From assembly GCF_018130955.1 (NCBI RefSeq), contig NZ_JAFCJM010000016.1, forward strand, positions 62,001-126,000: 64,000 nt of DNA, given 5' to 3'. The notes under the pieces were generated by a model. The model saw only the letters and a list, made by a program, of their open reading frames with translations. It was not told the DNA's origin and searched no databases. The position numbers were made by a program, and so were the translations under genes. This document shows, piece by piece, positions 59,841 to 64,000 of the stretch (position 1 is its first letter; the number at the start of each line of letters is the position of its first letter). This stretch comes from Bradyrhizobium liaoningense. Its GTDB lineage: Bacteria > Pseudomonadota > Alphaproteobacteria > Rhizobiales > Xanthobacteraceae.

Positions 59841-60122
59841 TCGAGGGGCTTCCCTTGCAATGAGGTCTGATCTGCAAATGACGCGGAACCAAAAATTGCA
59901 GATCGAATACGATTCTTTTTCGGGGATTCCACCTAACGCCCGCTTAATTTGCTGTCTTGCGGTCTGCTCAAATGGTAGTCAGCGCGCACAGGAAATCGGC
60001 AATCCACCGTTTTGTTCGGCGCGGACATTGCAAACAGCGCAGCATTCCCGCCGAATCCCGTGCGTAGCGACCGCGCGCCGCCGATGTTGGGCGCGAGCCG
60101 AGTTAAGCCCAGCGAATCGAAC

Positions 60123-61964
60123 ATGACCCCGCCCGCCATAGCCTTGCCCGTCGAAGCGCCCCCGGCGTTTCTCGGCGTTGCGCAGTCCCTGACGGGAAAG
60201 CTCTGGCGCGACCGACTGGACGCGCGGGGAGCCGCCAAGGCTCTCGCCATCGTGCAGCGCCATCAATTGCCGGAGCTGCTCGCGCGGGTGCTGGCCGGCC
60301 GCGGCGTCGAGATCGACGCGGTCGAGGATTTTCTCGATCCGACCATCCGGAAATTGCTGCCGGACCCCTTTACGGTGACGCAGATGGAGGCGGCCGCGAC
60401 GCGGATCGCGGATGCGGCGATACGCGGCGAGAAGGTCGCGATCTTTGGCGACTATGACGTCGACGGCGCCACCTCGGCCGCGCTGCTCGCCTGGCACCTG
60501 CGTCATTGCGGGCTCGATCCCTTGATCCACATCCCCGACCGGATTTTCGAGGGCTACGGCCCCAACACCGAAGCCGTGCGTGCGCTGGCCGGGAAGGGCG
60601 CGACGTTGCTCGTCACCGTCGATTGCGGCACCACCAGCATCGAGCCGCTTGCCGAGGCGCGACGGCTCGGCCTGTCCATCGTCGTGATCGACCATCATCA
60701 AGCCGGCACGGAGCTTCCCGAGGTCGATGCGCTCGTCAACCCGAACCGGCTCGATGACATCTCCGGCCTGGGCCATCTCGCCGCCGTCGGGCTCGTGCTG
60801 GTGACGCTGGTTGCCGTGAACCGCGAGCTGCGCCAGCGCGGCTTCTGGAGCCGCGAGATGCCCGAGCCCGATCTGCTGGGCATGCTGCATCACGTAGCCC
60901 TCGGCACGGTTGCCGACGTCGCGCCGCTGATCGGGCTCAACCGCGCCTTCGTCGCAAAAGGGCTTATCGCCATGCGGCGGCGCGATCATGTCGGTCACAC
61001 CGCGCTGATGGATGCGGCGCGGCTCAACGGCCCGCCGGAAGCCTGGCATCTCGGTTTCATGCTGGGGCCGCGGATCAACGCGGGCGGCCGCATCGGCCGT
61101 GCCGATCTCGGCGTCCGGCTGCTGCTCGAAGGCGATCCCGTCGAGGCCGCGCGCATCGCCGCTGAGCTCGACCGCCTCAACAGCGAGCGCCGCGTCATCG
61201 AACAGGCCGCCGAAGCCCAGGCCGAAGCCGAAGCACTGGCGTCGATCGGGCTCGAGGACAAGCTCGGTGTCATCGTCACGGCCTCCGAAGGCTGGCATCC
61301 CGGCGTGGTTGGGCTCGTCGCCTCGCGGCTGAAGGAGAAGTTTTCGCGGCCGGCCTTTGCCATTGCGCTGGAGCCCGGCGGCATCGGCACCGGCTCCGGG
61401 CGTTCGATTGCCGGCGTCGATCTCGGCAAGGCGGTCCGACAGGCGGTTGCCGACGGAATTTTGCTTAAAGGCGGCGGTCACGCGATGGCGGCGGGAGTCA
61501 CTCTGCGGAAGGAAAAGCTCGCCGAATTCCGTGCCTATCTGGAAAACGCGCTCGCCCGTGACGTCAGCGAAGCGCGCCACGTCAACGAGCTCTTCATCGA
61601 CGGCGCGGTCGCCGCGCGCGCGGTGACGCCGGAGCTTGCGACCACGCTCAACCGCGCTGGTCCCTTCGGCAGCGGCAATCCCGAGCCGGTGCTGGCGCTG
61701 CCGTCGCACCAGCTCGTCTATGCCGACGAGGTCGGGCAAGCGCATCTGCGCCTGCGCTTCAAGTCCGGCGACGGTGCCATCGTCAACGGCATTGCATTCC
61801 GTTCGATCGGTCAGAAACTCGGCAACGCCCTGGTCGCCAATCGCGGCCAGGCCCTGCATGTGGCTGGCTCCCTGTCGCTCGACCGTTTCCAGGGCGCCGA
61901 GCGCGTGCAATTGCGCGTCATCGATGTCGCCTTGCCGGATCAGGGCCCATCGGTCATCAGATAG
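60123..61964 (+). CDS. recJ: Single-stranded-DNA-specific exonuclease RecJ
   Basis: RecJ degrades single-stranded DNA 5'-3' in recombination and repair. The 613-residue protein has the DHH motifs VAIFGDYDVDGATSAALL, DCGTT and VIDHHQA, with the Mn-binding histidines, and the DHHA1 block GSGRSIAGVDLGKAV and KGGGHAMAAGVTL, then the OB domain (AGPFGSGNPEPVLA). ATG 60123 suits the family start (FLGVAQSLTGKLWRDR). In many Rhizobiales it adjoins glpX; here it does not. Confidence 0.95.
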   Translation: MTPPAIALPVEAPPAFLGVAQSLTGKLWRDRLDARGAAKALAIVQRHQLPELLARVLAGRGVEIDAVEDFLDPTIRKLLPDPFTVTQMEAAATRIADAAIRGEKVAIFGDYDVDGATSAALLAWHLRHCGLDPLIHIPDRIFEGYGPNTEAVRALAGKGATLLVTVDCGTTSIEPLAEARRLGLSIVVIDHHQAGTELPEVDALVNPNRLDDISGLGHLAAVGLVLVTLVAVNRELRQRGFWSREMPEPDLLGMLHHVALGTVADVAPLIGLNRAFVAKGLIAMRRRDHVGHTALMDAARLNGPPEAWHLGFMLGPRINAGGRIGRADLGVRLLLEGDPVEAARIAAELDRLNSERRVIEQAAEAQAEAEALASIGLEDKLGVIVTASEGWHPGVVGLVASRLKEKFSRPAFAIALEPGGIGTGSGRSIAGVDLGKAVRQAVADGILLKGGGHAMAAGVTLRKEKLAEFRAYLENALARDVSEARHVNELFIDGAVAARAVTPELATTLNRAGPFGSGNPEPVLALPSHQLVYADEVGQAHLRLRFKSGDGAIVNGIAFRSIGQKLGNALVANRGQALHVAGSLSLDRFQGAERVQLRVIDVALPDQGPSVIR

Positions 61965-61990
61965 ATAGAACAATAACAAAGGGAGTTGAA

Positions 61991-62800
61991 ATGGCAGGGC
62001 AGGTTGAAGGCAAGGTCGCGCTCGTGACCGGCGGCGCCTCGGGCATTGGCGAGGCGGTCGTCGAATTGCTGGCGAAGGAGGGCGCGACCGTGATCGCGAC
62101 CGATGTCGACGAGCTCCGCGGCCCCGAGGTTGTGGCGCGCGTCACCAAGGCCGGCGGCAAGGCGATCTTTCTGGAGCAGGACGTCACCAGCGAGGAACGC
62201 TGGGCGGAGATCGCGGCCGAGATCGCCAGGCGCTACGGCAAGCTCGACGTGCTCGTCTCGAATGCCGGCATCGGTATCGCCGTGCCCGATATCGTCAACA
62301 TGACGCTTGCCGACTGGCGCAAGCAGAACGCGATCAACCTCGACGGCGTGTTTCTCTCGGTCAAGTACTGCCTGCCCCTGATGCGCAGGACGGCCGGCGG
62401 CTCCATTATCATGATGTCCTCGCTCGCGGGCCTGCGCGGCGCGGCCGGACTTGCCGGCTACTCCGCGACCAAGGGCGGCGTGCGGCTGTTCGCAAAGTCC
62501 ATCGCGATGGAATGTGCGGCGGCTGGCGACGGCATCCGCGTCAACTCCGTGCATCCCGGCATCATCGACACCCCGATCTGGGGCAAGATCCCGACGGGCG
62601 CGACCGGCGCCGGCCAGAACGCGCCGATCGATCCAGAGGAGCGCGCGAAAATGGCGACGCCGCTCGGCCGCGCCGGCCAGGCCGCGGAGATCGCGAGCGG
62701 CGTGCTGTATCTGGCGTCAGATGCCTCGCACTACGTCACCGGCACCGAGCTCGTGATCGACGGCGGCATGAACGCGGGCGCGGTGCCGCGGCGGGCGTGA
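61991..62800 (+). CDS. SDR family oxidoreductase
   Basis: A 269-residue classical short-chain dehydrogenase. TGGASGIG for the cofactor, Asp in IATDVDE (NAD preference likely), NAG in VSNAGIG, Ser in MMSSLAGLRG and YSATKGG for catalysis, and NSVHPGIIDTPIW and the ending GTELVIDGGMNAG are present. GGGAG stands about 7 bases before the ATG. It follows recJ after 26 bases and may pair with the aldolase gene downstream in a catabolic route. Confidence 0.94.
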   Translation: MAGQVEGKVALVTGGASGIGEAVVELLAKEGATVIATDVDELRGPEVVARVTKAGGKAIFLEQDVTSEERWAEIAAEIARRYGKLDVLVSNAGIGIAVPDIVNMTLADWRKQNAINLDGVFLSVKYCLPLMRRTAGGSIIMMSSLAGLRGAAGLAGYSATKGGVRLFAKSIAMECAAAGDGIRVNSVHPGIIDTPIWGKIPTGATGAGQNAPIDPEERAKMATPLGRAGQAAEIASGVLYLASDASHYVTGTELVIDGGMNAGAVPRRA

Positions 62801-62901
62801 TTTAGGCCGCGCAGCGCGAAGGGCAGGGTGGCGGTCGCAGGGGCTGACGCGGTTGCGTCACCCCTGTACAACGCCGGCGGCTAGCTCAAGAGGTCTTCGC
62901 C

Positions 62902-63708
62902 ATGGCGCATAGTCTGTCTCACGCCACTTCATCTGCATCCGCCAAGGCATCGGCGGGCTCGAACCGCCCGGACCTCGCAACGGATGCGATCCGTACCGCA
63001 CGCGAGGATCTTGCCGCCTGCTTCCGCATGGCCGCGCGCAACGGTTTTGAAGAGGGAATCTGCAATCACTTCTCGGCCGTGGTGCCGGGGCATGACGATC
63101 TCTTCCTCGTCAACCCCTATGGCTACGCGTTTCGCGAGCTGACGGCGTCAAAGCTCCTGATCTGCGACTTCCACGGCCACGTGCTCGATGGTGACGGCGT
63201 GCCCGAGGCGACCGCGTTCTACATCCACGCCGAAATCCACAAGCGCCTGCCGCGCGCAAAAGTCGCGTTCCATACCCACATGCCGAACGCCACGGCGCTG
63301 TCGATGACCGAGGGCGATCCGTTGATCTGGGCAGGCCAGACGGCGCTCAAATTCTACGGCCGCACGGCGGTCGATCGCAATTACAACGGTCTGGCGCTGG
63401 ACAACCGCGAGGGCGCCCGCATCGCGTCCGCCGTAGGGGACGCCGACATCATCTTCATGAAGCACCACGGCGTGATGGTGCTGGCTCCGACCATCGCCGA
63501 AGCATGGGACGATCTCTACTATCTCGAGCGCGCGGCCGAGGTGCAGGTTTTGGCGATGTCGACCGGACGCAAGGTGCTGCCCGTCGATCCCGCGATTGCG
63601 GAGGCAACCTACCGGCAGATGCGCGAGGGCGATGCCGAATCCGCGCGGTTGCATCTTGCCGCGATCCGCCGCCAGCTCGATGCCGAGGAGCCGCAGTACC
63701 GGCACTGA
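62902..63708 (+). CDS. Class II aldolase/adducin family protein
   Basis: A 268-residue protein of the fuculose-phosphate-aldolase/adducin family; true members use Zn to cleave or epimerise phosphosugars. The family blocks are NGFEEGICNHFSAVVPG, FLVNPYGYAFRELTASKLLICD, and the metal histidines in VAFHTHMPNATALS and MKHHGVMVLAP, with the Glu in ATAFYIHAEIHKRLP. The N-terminal 20 residues are Ser/Ala-rich and repetitive (SHATSSASAKASAGSN). The substrate is unknown. Confidence 0.92.
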   Translation: MAHSLSHATSSASAKASAGSNRPDLATDAIRTAREDLAACFRMAARNGFEEGICNHFSAVVPGHDDLFLVNPYGYAFRELTASKLLICDFHGHVLDGDGVPEATAFYIHAEIHKRLPRAKVAFHTHMPNATALSMTEGDPLIWAGQTALKFYGRTAVDRNYNGLALDNREGARIASAVGDADIIFMKHHGVMVLAPTIAEAWDDLYYLERAAEVQVLAMSTGRKVLPVDPAIAEATYRQMREGDAESARLHLAAIRRQLDAEEPQYRH

Positions 63709-63718
63709 TAATATCCTC

Positions 63719-63823
63719 GTCATTCCGGGGCGCGCGAAGCGCGAACCCGGAATCCATCGAGCGGCGAGCCAGGGCGGAAAAATGGATTCCGGGCTCGCGC
63801 CAAGTGGCGCGCCCCGGAATGAC
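63719..63823. repeat. Dispersed inverted repeat, GTCATTCCGGGGC family, copy 3
   Basis: Starts GTCATTCCGGGGCGCGCG and ends GCGCCCCGGAATGAC. The right arm is identical to copy 1. It fills the space between the aldolase and the convergent gene at the window end. Confidence 0.85.
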
Positions 63824-63840
63824 GAAGCGAGTGAGCGGGC

Positions 63841-64000
63841 CTACGATCCCTGGCGCAGCTTCGCCAGCACCTTCAACCCGCCATAGCCATCGGCGGGCGC
63901 TAGTCCCGCCTTCTGCTGAAAGTCCTTGATCGCTTTCATGGTGTCGTTGCCGACGCGGCCGTCGGTGCCGCCGGTGTCGAAGCCGGCCTTGGTCAGGCGT
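63841..64000 (-). CDS. C-terminal end of a peptidoglycan-binding protein, probably lytic murein transglycosylase
   Basis: Only the last 53 codons are inside the window. They read RLTKAGFDTGGTDGRVGNDT, then MKAIKDFQQKAGLAPADGYG and GLKVLAKLRQGS before the stop. This is a PG_binding_1 repeat (helical, GxDGxxGxxTxxAIxxFQ). Such a domain at the very C-terminus is usual for MltB-type lytic transglycosylases of Bradyrhizobium, but the catalytic part is not visible. Confidence 0.75.
   Translation of the reverse strand, partial: RLTKAGFDTGGTDGRVGNDTMKAIKDFQQKAGLAPADGYGGLKVLAKLRQGS

Noticed and set aside
59979..61979. A 666-codon minus-strand frame across recJ
   Set aside because: Same reason: full antisense of a gene with all RecJ motifs, and low-information composition.
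62870..62900. tRNA-like GGCGGCTAGCTCAAG before the aldolase
   Set aside because: Only the D-arm-like TAGCTCA matches; no acceptor stem, anticodon arm or T-loop GTTCGA follows.

Overview
The window looks like a chromosomal segment of an alphaproteobacterium of the Bradyrhizobium/Nitrobacteraceae group. This is inferred from high GC, a full SUF operon led by an IscS-like desulfurase, several Omp25-type porins with 'ADLAARPYAKAP' mature N-termini, class I PHA synthase, ParE, and many palindromic intergenic repeats of the kind abundant in Bradyrhizobium genomes. No rRNA, tRNA, CRISPR array, transposase or integrase was recognised.

Layout. 1-9.4 kb: a partial Bcp peroxiredoxin, a giant AsmA/DUF3971 protein, DoxX, an MFS transporter, tyrS and anmK. 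9.4-14.2 kb: a GST with a striking triple-palindrome promoter, DUF1330 and DUF1697 proteins, an alpha/beta hydrolase, and a divergent LytTR-regulator/acyltransferase pair. 14.2-21.2 kb: the iron-sulfur operon iscS-like/sufB/sufC/sufD/sufS/sufT/sufA, tightly packed with ATGA overlaps. 21.2-29.1 kb: a frameshifted tfoX-like gene, a diguanylate cyclase, a DEAD-box helicase, an AraC regulator, a secreted caspase-like protein and a flavin oxidoreductase. 29.1-34.7 kb: a porin cluster with four Omp25-like loci. One is an in-frame double barrel and one a 5'-truncated relic, and all end in almost the same terminator; an SDR and a small membrane protein sit inside. 34.9-44.4 kb: parE, dedA, an MBL-fold exported hydrolase, paiB-like/argC, MAPEG, phaC and a small lipoprotein.

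44.6-64 kb: an aminotransferase/hom/glpX block, and recJ about 11.8 kb further on. As I recall, hom-glpX-recJ are neighbours in many Rhizobiales, so the stretch between glpX and recJ reads as an accessory insertion. It carries a HAD dehalogenase and its decayed partial copy, a CadC/TolB/TPR regulator, a large autotransporter with a frameshift in a G5 run, a small cytochrome c, an AroQ with changed active-site residues, an ArsR/SRPBCC pair with a clear operator, and a soluble chemoreceptor with reversed domain order. After recJ come an SDR, a class II aldolase and the end of a lytic transglycosylase-like gene.

Genes that clearly work together are the SUF operon, paiB-argC (overlapping), SRPBCC-arsR (overlapping), DUF1697-DUF1330, and alaC/dapL-like-hom. 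I did not find a convincing multi-gene system of a wholly new type. The strongest novelties are the double-barrel porin, the GST operator array, the reversed chemoreceptor, the atypical AroQ and the disrupted autotransporter locus.
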